A program made the position numbers and the translations under genes. A stretch of 32,404 nt of DNA from an uncultured Leptotrichia sp. Its GTDB lineage: Bacteria > Fusobacteriota > Fusobacteriia > Fusobacteriales > Leptotrichiaceae. Location: assembly GCA_937925095.1 (NCBI GenBank), contig CALEXX010000063.1:1-32404 (forward strand), written 5' to 3'. Positions 15,925 to 24,641 of this stretch are shown in pieces (position 1 is the stretch's first letter; every line of letters starts with the position of its first letter). Below the pieces are notes generated by a model that was not told where the DNA came from, did no database searches, and worked only from the letters and a program-made list of their open reading frames with translations.

Positions 15925-18324
15925 ATGCTAATTTCTTTAAATTGGTTAAAGCAATATATAGATTTAGACGGAATAGAAATAAACGAAATGGAAAACGCCC
16001 TGACTATGATAGGACAGGAAGTTGAAAAAATAGAGATAGCAGGAAGTAACTTGGAAAATGTTGTGACTGCAAAGATTATTGAGAAAGAAATGCACCCTGA
16101 TTCTGATCATCTGACAGTATGTAAAGTGGATAATGGTAAAGAAATACTTCAGATTGTGTGTGGAGCTTCAAATCATAAAGCTGGGGATAAAGTGGTGTTG
16201 GCACAGATAGGGGCAAGGCTGAGTGAAGATTTTGTTATAAAAAAAGGTAAAATAAGAGGAAAAGAATCGTGTGGAATGCTCTGTTCCGAAGTAGAACTTG
16301 GAATAGGAAGCGACAAGGATGGAATTATAATACTTCCTGAAGATGCACCGATAGGAGTGCCTTTTAAGGACTATCTTGGAATAAATGATACTGTATTTGA
16401 ACTGGAAATAACTCCAAACAGACCTGACTGCCTTTCGCACATTGGTATTGCAAGGGAACTTTCAGCATATTACGGTAAAGAACTGAAATATCCTGAAACT
16501 GAAATAAAAAGTGAAATTTCAGAAAAAACATCAGACAATGTAAATGTAAGCATAGAAGATAGCAATCTTTCCAGAAGATATGTGACAAGAATACTGAAAA
16601 ATGTGACAGTAAAGGAAAGTCCAAAATGGCTTAAGGAAAGAATTGAAGCTGTTGGTCTTAGAAGTATTAACAATATAGTTGATGTATCAAACTTTATTCT
16701 TATGGAAATGAATCACCCTAACCATGTTTTTGACCTTGATAAAATTGAGGGAAATGAAATAAAAGTAAAATCAGCGGTAAAAGGTGATAAACTTGTAACT
16801 CTTGATGAGCAGGAAAGAGAACTTGAAGATGGTGACATTGTAATATGTGACAGTAAGAAGATACTTGCCCTTGGTGGTGTTATGGGAGGACTTGATTCGG
16901 AAGTTACAGATAATACGAAAAATATTCTTCTGGAAGTTGCACAGTTTAATCCTCAGAATGTAAGAAAAACTTCAAGAAGACTGACTTTATCAAGTGATTC
17001 TTCATACAGATTTGAAAGAGGAATTGATGTAGAAGATTCAATAAAAGTAATAAACAGACTTGCAAATCTTATACAGGAAGTGGCAGGAGGGGAAATTCTA
17101 AACGGTTATGTGGATGTTTATCCTGTTCCGCATGAAAATAAAGTAGCAGAACTTAATTTTGAAAGACTTAACAGATTTGTCGGAAAAGTTATTCCTAGGG
17201 AAAAAGTAATAGAAATTTTGAGAAACCTTGAGATAGATGTTAAAGATAATGGGGATACACTTACTCTTACAGCTCCTTCATATAGAGGAGATCTGGAACT
17301 TGAACAGGATTATTTTGAAGAAGTAATAAGAATGTACGGTTTTGATAACATTGAAAATATCCTTCCAAGGGTGGATATAAACAAGAATTCAACTCTTGAT
17401 ACTACAAAACTTACTGATAAGGTAAAAACTATATGTGCAAGCGTAGGATTGAAGGAAGTTATAAATTACAGCTTTATTCCTAAAGATGCATTGCAGAAAC
17501 TGAAGTTTACAGGAGTTTCAGAAGATAAACTGATTGATATTTCAAATCCGATAACAGAGGACTTTGTTACAATGAGACCTACATTACTGTACAGTCTTAT
17601 AAAAAATGCCAAGGATAATATGAACAGAAATGTCTCAAATATAAGATTCTTTGAAGTAAGCAGAACGTTTGAAAAAGCTGAAGAACTTGCAAAAGAAGAT
17701 ATAAAAGTGGGAATTATTCTGGCAGGTGAAAATGACAAAACTTTATGGAATCCAAAACCTGTTCACTATGACTTTTATGATTTAAAAGGAATTGTGGAAG
17801 AAGTTTTCTCAAAATTGAAATTTCAAAGTTTTTCAATAAAAAGATCTGTACAGACTGAATTTCATCCGGGAAGGTCAGCTGATGTATTTGTCGGAAAAGA
17901 ATACATAGGAAGTTTTGGGGAAATACACCCTGATGTTCTTGAAAACTTTGGATTGAATAAAAAAACTATATTAGTTGCTGAATTTAACATTGAGCTAATT
18001 AAAAAGTACATAAATAAACCATTTGTTTATCAGGGAATTGTTAAATATCCTGCAGTTCCAAGAGACCTTGCCCTTGTAATGAATGAAAATATACTGGTTG
18101 GGGATGTTCTGAAAACAATTGAAAAAATAGACAAAAAGGTTGAAAAAGTGGAATTATTTGATATTTATCAGGGAATAGGAGTAGAACCTGGTAAAAAGAG
18201 TGTGGCGATAAGTATTCTGTTAAGAGATGACTCTAAAACTCTTGAAGAAAAGGAAATAAATGACATTATTGACAAGATTTTGGCTAAAATGAAAAAGGAT
18301 TATATGGCAGAATTGAGACAGTAG
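15925..18324 (+). CDS. pheT: Phenylalanine--tRNA ligase beta subunit
   Basis: A 799-residue subunit, normal length (~790-800). Domain order: N-terminal region, an EMAP/OB-fold tRNA-binding domain (~40-150, with TAKIIEKEMHPDSDHLTVCK), the B3/B4 domain with editing function (~200-400, containing NFILMEMNHPNHVFDLDKI), B5 (~400-480), a catalytic-like core, and a C-terminal anticodon-binding ferredoxin fold (~707-799, starting near YPAVPRDLALVMNE). It follows pheS by 110 bases, a longer gap than usual, with a strong AAGGAGGAAA site before the ATG. A terminator follows at 18385-18443. Confidence 0.97.
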   Translation: MLISLNWLKQYIDLDGIEINEMENALTMIGQEVEKIEIAGSNLENVVTAKIIEKEMHPDSDHLTVCKVDNGKEILQIVCGASNHKAGDKVVLAQIGARLSEDFVIKKGKIRGKESCGMLCSEVELGIGSDKDGIIILPEDAPIGVPFKDYLGINDTVFELEITPNRPDCLSHIGIARELSAYYGKELKYPETEIKSEISEKTSDNVNVSIEDSNLSRRYVTRILKNVTVKESPKWLKERIEAVGLRSINNIVDVSNFILMEMNHPNHVFDLDKIEGNEIKVKSAVKGDKLVTLDEQERELEDGDIVICDSKKILALGGVMGGLDSEVTDNTKNILLEVAQFNPQNVRKTSRRLTLSSDSSYRFERGIDVEDSIKVINRLANLIQEVAGGEILNGYVDVYPVPHENKVAELNFERLNRFVGKVIPREKVIEILRNLEIDVKDNGDTLTLTAPSYRGDLELEQDYFEEVIRMYGFDNIENILPRVDINKNSTLDTTKLTDKVKTICASVGLKEVINYSFIPKDALQKLKFTGVSEDKLIDISNPITEDFVTMRPTLLYSLIKNAKDNMNRNVSNIRFFEVSRTFEKAEELAKEDIKVGIILAGENDKTLWNPKPVHYDFYDLKGIVEEVFSKLKFQSFSIKRSVQTEFHPGRSADVFVGKEYIGSFGEIHPDVLENFGLNKKTILVAEFNIELIKKYINKPFVYQGIVKYPAVPRDLALVMNENILVGDVLKTIEKIDKKVEKVELFDIYQGIGVEPGKKSVAISILLRDDSKTLEEKEINDIIDKILAKMKKDYMAELRQ

Positions 18325-18384
18325 CATTATTTTAGAAATATCTCACATAAAAACTTAAAAATGTAAAATAAGAGGTGAATATAG

Positions 18385-18443
18385 ACATGACCTATGAAAA
18401 TTAAAAATGTAAAATATAAGAATTTTCGGGGTCATGTTTTTTT
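18385..18443 (+). terminator. Intrinsic terminator of pheST
   Basis: ACATGACC (18385-18392) pairs with GGTCATGT (18430-18437), and an inner GAAAATT/AATTTTC stem lies within it. A T7 run follows. Confidence 0.88.
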
Positions 18444-18512
18444 GTAAAATTAATTAATTTTAGATAACAAAATGAGAAAATATAGAAATTTTACACAAAA
18501 GAGGATGATGAC

Positions 18513-19157
18513 ATGAAGGCAGTTGTATTTTTAAATGGAGAATATAAATATTCGCAGGAGTTTATGGACAGTTTATTTGATGGAGATACAGTTCTTCTAT
18601 GTGCAGACGGGGGAGCAAACTATGCATATAAATACAGGAAGAATCCATCTTATATAATAGGTGATCTAGATTCAATAGATAATCCTGTTCTGGAATACTT
18701 CAAAACACAGGGGATAAATATAGTGAAATATAATCCTGAAAAGGATTATACTGATTTTGAATTAATTCTGCAAAAAATAGATGAACTGGAAAAGAAGAAT
18801 GGACAAAGATATGAAACTATTAATATTTTAGGTGCTTTAGGAAAAAGAATAGATTTAACATTAAGTAATTTATTTCTTATGGAAAATTATCCTAATATTA
18901 CAATTTTATCAGAAGATGAAGAAATTTTTTATAAGGATGAATCTTTTTCGATAAATAATAGGAAAGATTATGGATTTTCAATAATTCCATTAGATGAAAT
19001 AATAAAAAACCTGACATTAAAAGGATTTAAATATGAAACTTTCAATCTTGATGTAGAAAGAAAAATTTCCCGTCTTGTCAGTAACATAATAATCTTTGAT
19101 GAATGTAAAGTAACATTTGAAGAAGGTAAAATGTTAGTTATTTTGAGGAAAAATTAA
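18513..19157 (+). CDS. thiN: Thiamine pyrophosphokinase (thiamine diphosphokinase)
   Basis: A 214-residue cytoplasmic enzyme that transfers pyrophosphate from ATP to thiamine, making the cofactor thiamine diphosphate. Motifs: ADGGAN (31-36), GDLDSI (50-55), KDYTDFELIL (77-86) with the metal-binding Asp residues, and GALGKRIDLTLSN (107-119; the usual form is GxxGGRxDHxLxN, so the family's His is Leu here). The C-terminal ~70 residues form the thiamine-binding beta domain. A GAGGATGATG site precedes the ATG. It stands between the pheT terminator and a long intergenic region, so it is probably monocistronic. Confidence 0.92.
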   Translation: MKAVVFLNGEYKYSQEFMDSLFDGDTVLLCADGGANYAYKYRKNPSYIIGDLDSIDNPVLEYFKTQGINIVKYNPEKDYTDFELILQKIDELEKKNGQRYETINILGALGKRIDLTLSNLFLMENYPNITILSEDEEIFYKDESFSINNRKDYGFSIIPLDEIIKNLTLKGFKYETFNLDVERKISRLVSNIIIFDECKVTFEEGKMLVILRKN

Positions 19158-19260
19158 ATACAGAGGAGCTGATTAAATTAGGAAAAGCATATTGAATCAG
19201 ATAAAACCTATATTTTTGAATTATTTAAAATTTTACAATGTAAAACAGGAAATGAATTTA

Positions 19261-19305
19261 GGAAAAGTTAACTGTTCGAGCTTTAGGCGAGTTTTTGACT
19301 TTTCC
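19261..19305. repeat. 45-bp imperfect inverted repeat, possible REP/MITE-like unit
   Basis: The ends GGAAAAGTTAA (19261-19271) and TTGACTTTTCC (19295-19305) pair over 11 bp with one wobble. The middle contains CGAG twice, around CTTTAGG, and is richer in G+C than its surroundings. No T run follows, so it does not look like a standard terminator. Only one copy is seen in this window. Confidence 0.4.
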
Positions 19306-19472
19306 TTAATGAATGACTGTTTTATATGAGTGAAATTTTAGTAAATGAAAAAATATGGTTTTATATATAATAAATTATTTTTCCTTTAAACAGCTCTTTT
19401 TTTATTGATTTCTCACAAAATAACTAACATTATACATTTTCATATTTACTTTAAAAAAATAGATTATTAAGG

Positions 19473-19478
19473 TATAAT
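19473..19478 (+). promoter_or_regulatory. -10 element of the ParA-type gene promoter
   Basis: TATAAT lies 65 bases before the ATG; a TTAAAA at 19451-19456 is a possible -35 with a 16-base spacer. Transcription would begin near 19485, just before the palindrome. Confidence 0.5.
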
Positions 19479-19495
19479 ATAATTAAATGAAAAAT

Positions 19496-19517
19496 ATTAT
19501 CGCACGCGTGCGACAAT
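19496..19517. promoter_or_regulatory. GC-rich palindrome, candidate operator or partition site
   Basis: TCGCACGCGTGCGA (19500-19513) is a perfect 14-bp palindrome. It extends by three more pairs on each side after one mismatch (A19499/C514 of that kb), giving 22 bp. It lies between the predicted transcription start and the ParA-type gene. It differs from the standard chromosomal parS (TGTTTCACGTGAAACA). Likely readers are the ParA-type protein's partner or an autorepressor. In RNA it would also form a very stable hairpin. Confidence 0.55.
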
Positions 19518-19532
19518 ATAAAATATAAAAAT

Positions 19533-19538
19533 GGAGGA
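19533..19538 (+). promoter_or_regulatory. Ribosome binding site that decides the ParA-type gene start
   Basis: GGAGGA overlaps the upstream in-frame ATG at 19531 and sits 5 bases before the ATG at 19543. Translation should therefore start at 19543, giving the usual beginning MKIISVVNPKGGAGKT. Confidence 0.8.
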
Positions 19539-19542
19539 AAAA

Positions 19543-20328
19543 ATGAAAATAATTTCTGTTGTTAATCCGAAAGGTGGAGCAGGAAAGACAGTAACGGCGG
19601 TAAATATCTCATATGCTTTGCATAATAGAGGTAAAAAAGTTCTGTTAATTGATGCTGATGCAAGAGGAGCAGTTTCAGTGTATCTGGGATTGAAAAACGA
19701 AAATACATTATTTCATTTAATAAAAGAGCAGTATGAAAAATTAAATGTATTTGATTTAAAAAAATATATAGTAGAAAAAAATGGGATTGATATAATAATT
19801 TCAGATGCTGAGTTAAATAAAATGGACAGCTATTTTATAGTTGAAAATCAGGATGCACAGTCTCAAATTGACAGCATTGTAAATATACTTTATCTGTTTG
19901 AAGACTATGATTATGTTATATTTGATACAGAGGGGACTGTAAATAACCTTACAAAAGCAGTTTTAAAGGCAACTGATTATATTTTTGCCCCTTCTAAAAG
20001 TTCAGCTATAGATATAAATGGACTGGCAGATTTACTTAATATGTATGATATTTCAAGGGTAATTAATCCAAAGCTTGAAATAAGAAAGATATTCCTTGTG
20101 CAGACAAAACAGAATACAATAGTCTACAAGGAAACAAAAGATGAACTTATGAAATATTTTTCCAATAATGAATTTTCTGAAATTTCAGTGAGGGAAGACC
20201 AGAATATACTAAATTCAATGAAACAGCAGAAGGATATATTTTCCTATAGAAGTTATTCCAATGCGGCGATAGATTATAAAAATCTTGTTGACGAATTTTT
20301 AGAGGAGGAGGAAGAAAATGAGTATTAA
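19543..20328 (+). CDS. ParA/Soj-family ATPase
   Basis: A 261-residue ParA-type ATPase. The deviant Walker A NPKGGAGKT (8-16) has the signature lysine at K10, Walker A' is LLIDADARG (34-42) and Walker B VIFDTEG (125-131). ParA proteins dimerise on ATP, bind DNA nonspecifically and move a cargo bound by a partner protein. It lacks an N-terminal helix-turn-helix, so it is of the short, Soj/type Ib-like size class. The next gene overlaps its end by 11 bases, implying translational coupling. A GC-rich palindrome precedes it, so palindrome, ATPase and DNA-binding partner form a partition-like cassette. It sits among housekeeping genes with no visible replication gene. Its cargo is unknown. Confidence 0.9.
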   Translation: MKIISVVNPKGGAGKTVTAVNISYALHNRGKKVLLIDADARGAVSVYLGLKNENTLFHLIKEQYEKLNVFDLKKYIVEKNGIDIIISDAELNKMDSYFIVENQDAQSQIDSIVNILYLFEDYDYVIFDTEGTVNNLTKAVLKATDYIFAPSKSSAIDINGLADLLNMYDISRVINPKLEIRKIFLVQTKQNTIVYKETKDELMKYFSNNEFSEISVREDQNILNSMKQQKDIFSYRSYSNAAIDYKNLVDEFLEEEEENEY

Positions 20329-20884
20329 CAGTATTTTAGAAAAAAGAAATAAATTTCAGCAGACAGTGGAAAATACAAGTAACTTTGATTTTGAATTTTA
20401 TGGAATTGAAGATGATTTTATAAGAAACGAGCTTCTAAAAAAAGAAGAAATAGCTAAAAGAAATATAATGCAGATACAGAGAAATACAATAGAACTAGGA
20501 AAAATACTATTTGAAACTCAGGAACTTCTGGCAAATAATAAAAATGGTGCATTCAATGGCTGGTTTCTTAATCTTGGGCTAAAAAAGGACTTTGTTTACA
20601 GAGAAATACAAAGATATAAAATATTTTTAAAATATCATAATGATAAAATTAAAGAATTATCTGTACGAACAATAAAATATATAAGCAGCAATGAAATACC
20701 TGAAGAACAGGTAATTGAAATTATTGAAGCTGAAGAGCCTTCAAAGAAAATAGATGAAATTGAAAAAAGCTTGAAAAATGAGCTTACAACAGAAGAAAAA
20801 ATAAAGGTTCTTGAAGTTAAAATAATACAGGCGAAGAAAAAAATTGCAAAATGGGAGCAGGAAATAGCAAATTTAAAAGGGTAA
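20318..20884 (+). CDS. Putative DNA-binding partner of the ParA-type ATPase (DUF3102-like helix-turn-helix)
   Basis: A 188-residue charged protein overlapping the ParA-type gene by 11 bases. The ribosome binding site is the GAGGAGGAGG run inside that gene. Residues ~50-72 are helical (QRNTIELGKILFETQELL), and ~77-105 contain GAFNGWFLNLGLKKDFVYRE. That pattern resembles DUF3102-type phage/plasmid proteins, where a 'G-x-F-x-x-W-L...' block precedes a helix-turn-helix. The C-terminal ~45 residues (IDEIEKSLKNELTTEEKIKV onward) look like a coiled coil. By position and features it is likely the site-binding (ParB-like) component, although no ParB N-terminal CTPase motif is visible. The DUF assignment is from memory and tentative. 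Confidence 0.6.
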   Translation: MSINSILEKRNKFQQTVENTSNFDFEFYGIEDDFIRNELLKKEEIAKRNIMQIQRNTIELGKILFETQELLANNKNGAFNGWFLNLGLKKDFVYREIQRYKIFLKYHNDKIKELSVRTIKYISSNEIPEEQVIEIIEAEEPSKKIDEIEKSLKNELTTEEKIKVLEVKIIQAKKKIAKWEQEIANLKG

Positions 20885-20912
20885 CTTAATAGAAGCCTTT
20901 TAACTGGAAAAA

Positions 20913-20943
20913 TTGTCTTAACTTAAAAGAAAGAAATTATAAA
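20913..20943 (+). promoter_or_regulatory. Possible promoter before the pseudouridine synthase gene
   Basis: TTGTCT (20913-20918) and TTATAA/TATAAA (20937-20943) are spaced 18-19 bases apart in the 79-base gap. The match is weak. If real, it makes rlu and the lipid genes independent of the ParA-type cassette. Confidence 0.3.
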
Positions 20944-20963
20944 TTATGAGGTAGTATAAAAAA

Positions 20964-21833
20964 ATGAAAAAATTTAGACTGGAAAAGGAATATCAGAGAA
21001 TGAAAATATCCCAGTACCTGAGGGAAGTTCAGAATTATTCAGGGAGAAGTCTTAGAAATGTGGAGGTATTCCTAAATGGGAAAAAGGTAAGGACTACAAA
21101 AAAACTTCCTTCAAGCGGTATACTGAGGGTAATTGAAAAGGAAAAGGGGACAGATATAAAGCCAATAAAACTGAATCTTGATATAGTATTTGAAGATGAA
21201 GACATAATGATAGTAAACAAGGAACCTTTCCTTCTGACTCATCCTACACAAAAAAAGGCTGATTTTACCCTTGCAAATGGGATAGTGTATTATTTTAAGG
21301 AAAAATATGGCAAGGAAATGGTACCGAGATTTTACAACAGGCTTGATATGAACACATCAGGACTTATAATAATAACAAAAAACAGCTTTGCCCAGGCTTT
21401 TTTACAGAATTTTTCAATATTTGAAAAGAAATATATGGCGATAGTTGACGGAATTATTGATTCTGATGAGGAAATTGTTATAGAAAAGCCTATCTATAGG
21501 GATGGAGATAATTTGCAGAGGATTATAGATGAAAGAGGGCAGTATGCAAAAACTGTAGTAAAACCTATAAAAAAATTTAAAGATAAGAATGTGACACTTG
21601 TAGAATGTGAGCTTTTTACAGGAAGAACGCATCAGATAAGGGTACATTTAAAGTCCATAGGCCATACAATTACAGGTGATGAACTTTATGGAAATGGGCT
21701 GAATCCTGAAAAAGGAATAAAAAGACAGTTTTTACATGCCTACAGGGTAAAGTTCACTCATCCTGCAGCAAAGAAGGAAATGGAAATAGAAATATCATTA
21801 CCTGAAGATATGAAGGAGTTTCTTGAAAAATAA
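20964..21833 (+). CDS. RluA-family RNA pseudouridine synthase
   Basis: A 289-residue enzyme isomerising uridine to pseudouridine in RNA, probably rRNA. An N-terminal S4-like RNA-binding region (~10-60) contains GRSLRNVEVFLNGKKV. The catalytic motif RLDMNTSGLIIITKN is at 126-140 with the catalytic Asp D128. GRTHQIRVHL and the terminal FLHAYRVKFTHP are also RluA-family marks. The length fits RluD/YlyB-like members; the modified position cannot be told. Its stop is 33 bases before the next gene, so it may be the first gene of the long co-directional run to 30900. Confidence 0.92.
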   Translation: MKKFRLEKEYQRMKISQYLREVQNYSGRSLRNVEVFLNGKKVRTTKKLPSSGILRVIEKEKGTDIKPIKLNLDIVFEDEDIMIVNKEPFLLTHPTQKKADFTLANGIVYYFKEKYGKEMVPRFYNRLDMNTSGLIIITKNSFAQAFLQNFSIFEKKYMAIVDGIIDSDEEIVIEKPIYRDGDNLQRIIDERGQYAKTVVKPIKKFKDKNVTLVECELFTGRTHQIRVHLKSIGHTITGDELYGNGLNPEKGIKRQFLHAYRVKFTHPAAKKEMEIEISLPEDMKEFLEK

Positions 21834-21866
21834 GTTTTGATTTCATCTTTGAAAGGGGACAGAAGA

Positions 21867-24584
21867 ATGAAATATATCTATAATATTGAAAAAACAAAAG
21901 ATTATACTAAAAAAATGAATTTTGAAGAAAAAATAGGAAAAAAGGCACAGAATTTACTTGAACTGGCAGTTCAGGGATTTAATGTGCCTAAATTTTCAGT
22001 AGTTACAAATAAATATTTCAGGGAAGTAATATTAGATGAGATAAAAGAATATAACAGAAAAGAAAGAAATGAAGATGAAATAAGTGACTGGAACAGTATA
22101 TTTGATAAAAAAACAGAAAGAAAGATAGAAAATATAATAAAAGTCATAAAAGAGCATAAAATTAAGGAAGAATTTTTGGCAGAAATAGAAAACATAGCAG
22201 AAAACAATAGCTATTATGCTGTAAGATCTTCTTCAATAGAGGAAGACAGCAGTAATTTTTCATTTGCAGGTCAGTTTGAAACATATCTATATGTAAAAAA
22301 GGAAAATATAATTGAAAAAGTGAAGGAAGTATGGATTTCTTCCTTTTCAAATCATGTCATGAAATATAGAAAAGAAGGAAAAATAAACAATGAAATAAAT
22401 GTTCCGGCAGTAATAATTCAGGAAATGGTAAATTCTGAAAAGGCTGGAGTCGGATTCAGTGTAAATCCTGTAAATGGAAATTATGATGAAATTGTAATTT
22501 CAGGTACTTATGGATTGGGAACGAGTATAGTTGACGGAGATGAAAATGGAGACCTGTTTATATATAATAAGAAAACAAAGGAAATAAAAAAGGAAATAAG
22601 AACTAAAAAAATAAGACAGGTTTTAGATTTTGAAAATAAGAAAATAAAAACAGAAGAAATAAATATTGAAGATGAAGTATTAAATGACAGCGAAGTACAG
22701 GAACTGGGTGAAAATATCATAAATATTGAAAAATATTATGGAAAACCTCAGGATATGGAATGGGCATTTGAAAAGGGAAAACTTTATATATTGCAGTCAA
22801 GACCTGTAACTACGTTAAAAAAATCAAATGAAAAAACATCAAATACAACAATATGGGACAACAGCAATATTGTAGAAAGCTATCCTGAAATTACACTTCC
22901 TCTTACCTTCAGCTTTATAAGAAAAGCCTATTCTGACGTATATAAAAGATTTTCAGAAATTACGGGAGTACCTCCGAAGGTTGTAGAAAGCTATCAGGTT
23001 GTATATGACAATATGCTTGGACTCCTGAAGGGAAGGGTTTACTATAATCTGATAAACTGGTACAAACTTCTCATGCTATTTCCTAATTCACGTAATAACA
23101 GTAAATTTATGGAGCAGATGATGGGGGTGAAAAAGGAACTGTCTGAAGAAGATATAAACGAAAACCTTCTGGAAGCTGAAGAAAAAATGTTTCCGTGGGA
23201 AAAATTCAGAAACAAGATTGAAAAACTGAAGGCAGGGACAACATTATTCCTAAATATGTTTCTGATTGAGGATAAGGCTAAAAAATTTTATAGACTTATA
23301 GATGAAAACCTCAATGGTAAAAATAGCAGGCTGGAAGAAAAAAGTGTAAAGGACTTGAAAAAATATTATAAATTTCTTGAAAATAAATTTTTGAAAAACT
23401 GGGAAATTCCTATTATAAATGACTTTCTTGTAATGGTATGGTTTGGTCTTTCAAAAAAAGTAGCCGAAAAATATATAAAGGAAAATTTTGAAGAAGTACA
23501 CAATATTCTTATTGCTCAGGAAGGAAATGACATGATAAGTGTTGAGCCTTCAAAATATATTATGAAAATGAGCAATATAATAAAAAAGGATAAAGCTTTA
23601 CAGAATGAAATAAAAGGGATAATTGAAAAGGCTGCAACAGACATTAATATTGAAAATTTAACTGGGAATGAAGAATTTAACATATTACTGGAAGAATATA
23701 TGGAAAAATTTGGAGACAGGACAGTACATGAACTGAAGCTTGAAGCATTGACATTGAGGGAGGATCCGTTATTTCTGATCAGGATGATATATTCGATTTC
23801 AATGACAAAGGAATCAGGTGAACACAGTAAAAGAAATATTTCAGAAGAACAGAATAAAATATATGAAAATCTTAAAATCAGTCCATTGAAAAAATTTATA
23901 CTGAAAAAAACAGTATCCTATGCAAAAAAATTTATCCGATTAAGGGAAAATCTGCGATATGAAAGAACAAAGGTTTTTGGCATGGTCAGAAAAATTATGA
24001 AAAAAATGGGAACTTACCTGAAGGAAGAAAATATAATAACTCATGAAAGAGATGTATTTTATCTGACAATTGACGAAATTTTTGGACTGATAGACGGGGC
24101 ATTAATTGATACAGATTTGAAAAAGCTGGTAGATTTAAGAAAGGAAAAATATAGGGAATATGAAGAAGAAGCTGTTCTTCCTGACAGATTTTTAACGAGG
24201 GGATTTTTAGGGGAAAACTTCCATTATGAAGATTTGACAGGAAATGAACAGGGAGATAAAAATATTCTTAGAGGAACAGGGTGCAGCAAAGGAGTAGTCA
24301 AGGGGAAGGTGAAAATTGTATTAAATCCTATGAATACAGAAGTTGAAGATGGGGATATTGTTGTTACAAAGTCTACGGATCCAAGCTGGGTCATGATTTT
24401 CCCTTTATTAAAGGGGCTTATAGTGGAAAAGGGAAGTCTTTTATCCCACAGTGCAATTATTTCACGTGAAATGAATATACCTGCCATAGTTGGAGTTCAG
24501 GGAGCAACAACTGCATTAAAAACAGGGGATTTTGTTCAGTTTGACGGAAGTACGGGGATAATAAAAAAATTGGATGAAATATAA
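21867..24584 (+). CDS. PEP-synthase/rifampin-phosphotransferase-like enzyme (ATP-binding + phosphohistidine domains)
   Basis: A 905-residue protein with the three-part plan of PEP synthases and rifampin phosphotransferases. The N-terminal ATP-grasp domain (~1-325) contains YYAVRSSSIEEDSSNFSFAG and PQDMEWAFEKGKLYILQSRP. A middle substrate domain begins at WDNSNIVESYPEITLPLTFS (~330). The C-terminal mobile phosphohistidine domain (~820-905) has GSLLSHSAIISREMNIPA and its catalytic His at H861. It lacks the C-terminal PEP-binding barrel of true PEP synthase, so it should transfer a phosphate from ATP through the histidine to a substrate bound by the middle domain. Start: a TTG at 21837 is in frame, but AAAGGGG at 21852-21858 serves the ATG at 21867. 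Its place among lipid genes suggests a lipid-precursor substrate (inference). Confidence 0.8.
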   Translation: MKYIYNIEKTKDYTKKMNFEEKIGKKAQNLLELAVQGFNVPKFSVVTNKYFREVILDEIKEYNRKERNEDEISDWNSIFDKKTERKIENIIKVIKEHKIKEEFLAEIENIAENNSYYAVRSSSIEEDSSNFSFAGQFETYLYVKKENIIEKVKEVWISSFSNHVMKYRKEGKINNEINVPAVIIQEMVNSEKAGVGFSVNPVNGNYDEIVISGTYGLGTSIVDGDENGDLFIYNKKTKEIKKEIRTKKIRQVLDFENKKIKTEEINIEDEVLNDSEVQELGENIINIEKYYGKPQDMEWAFEKGKLYILQSRPVTTLKKSNEKTSNTTIWDNSNIVESYPEITLPLTFSFIRKAYSDVYKRFSEITGVPPKVVESYQVVYDNMLGLLKGRVYYNLINWYKLLMLFPNSRNNSKFMEQMMGVKKELSEEDINENLLEAEEKMFPWEKFRNKIEKLKAGTTLFLNMFLIEDKAKKFYRLIDENLNGKNSRLEEKSVKDLKKYYKFLENKFLKNWEIPIINDFLVMVWFGLSKKVAEKYIKENFEEVHNILIAQEGNDMISVEPSKYIMKMSNIIKKDKALQNEIKGIIEKAATDINIENLTGNEEFNILLEEYMEKFGDRTVHELKLEALTLREDPLFLIRMIYSISMTKESGEHSKRNISEEQNKIYENLKISPLKKFILKKTVSYAKKFIRLRENLRYERTKVFGMVRKIMKKMGTYLKEENIITHERDVFYLTIDEIFGLIDGALIDTDLKKLVDLRKEKYREYEEEAVLPDRFLTRGFLGENFHYEDLTGNEQGDKNILRGTGCSKGVVKGKVKIVLNPMNTEVEDGDIVVTKSTDPSWVMIFPLLKGLIVEKGSLLSHSAIISREMNIPAIVGVQGATTALKTGDFVQFDGSTGIIKKLDEI

Positions 24585-24641
24585 AATAAGAGAAAAGATT
24601 AGAAAAGAAAATTTATACAGAAAAATTTGGAGGAAGTATAG

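Larger units (their letters stand above)
19158..19542. other. 385-base intergenic region before the ParA-type gene
   Basis: It contains a 45-bp imperfect inverted repeat (19261-19305), a -10 element (19473-19478) and a GC-rich palindrome (19500-19513), then the GGAGGA site of the ParA-type gene. No open frame of note or clear intrinsic terminator for thiN is visible. The region is otherwise very A/T-rich. Confidence 0.6.

Noticed and set aside
19500..19513. Canonical chromosomal parS site
   Set aside because: The sequence does not match TGTTTCACGTGAAACA, and the partner gene does not encode a recognisable ParB.
19531..19542. Upstream ATG as start of the ParA-type gene
   Set aside because: The ribosome binding site overlaps this ATG; the next ATG at 19543 has correct spacing and the usual N-terminus.
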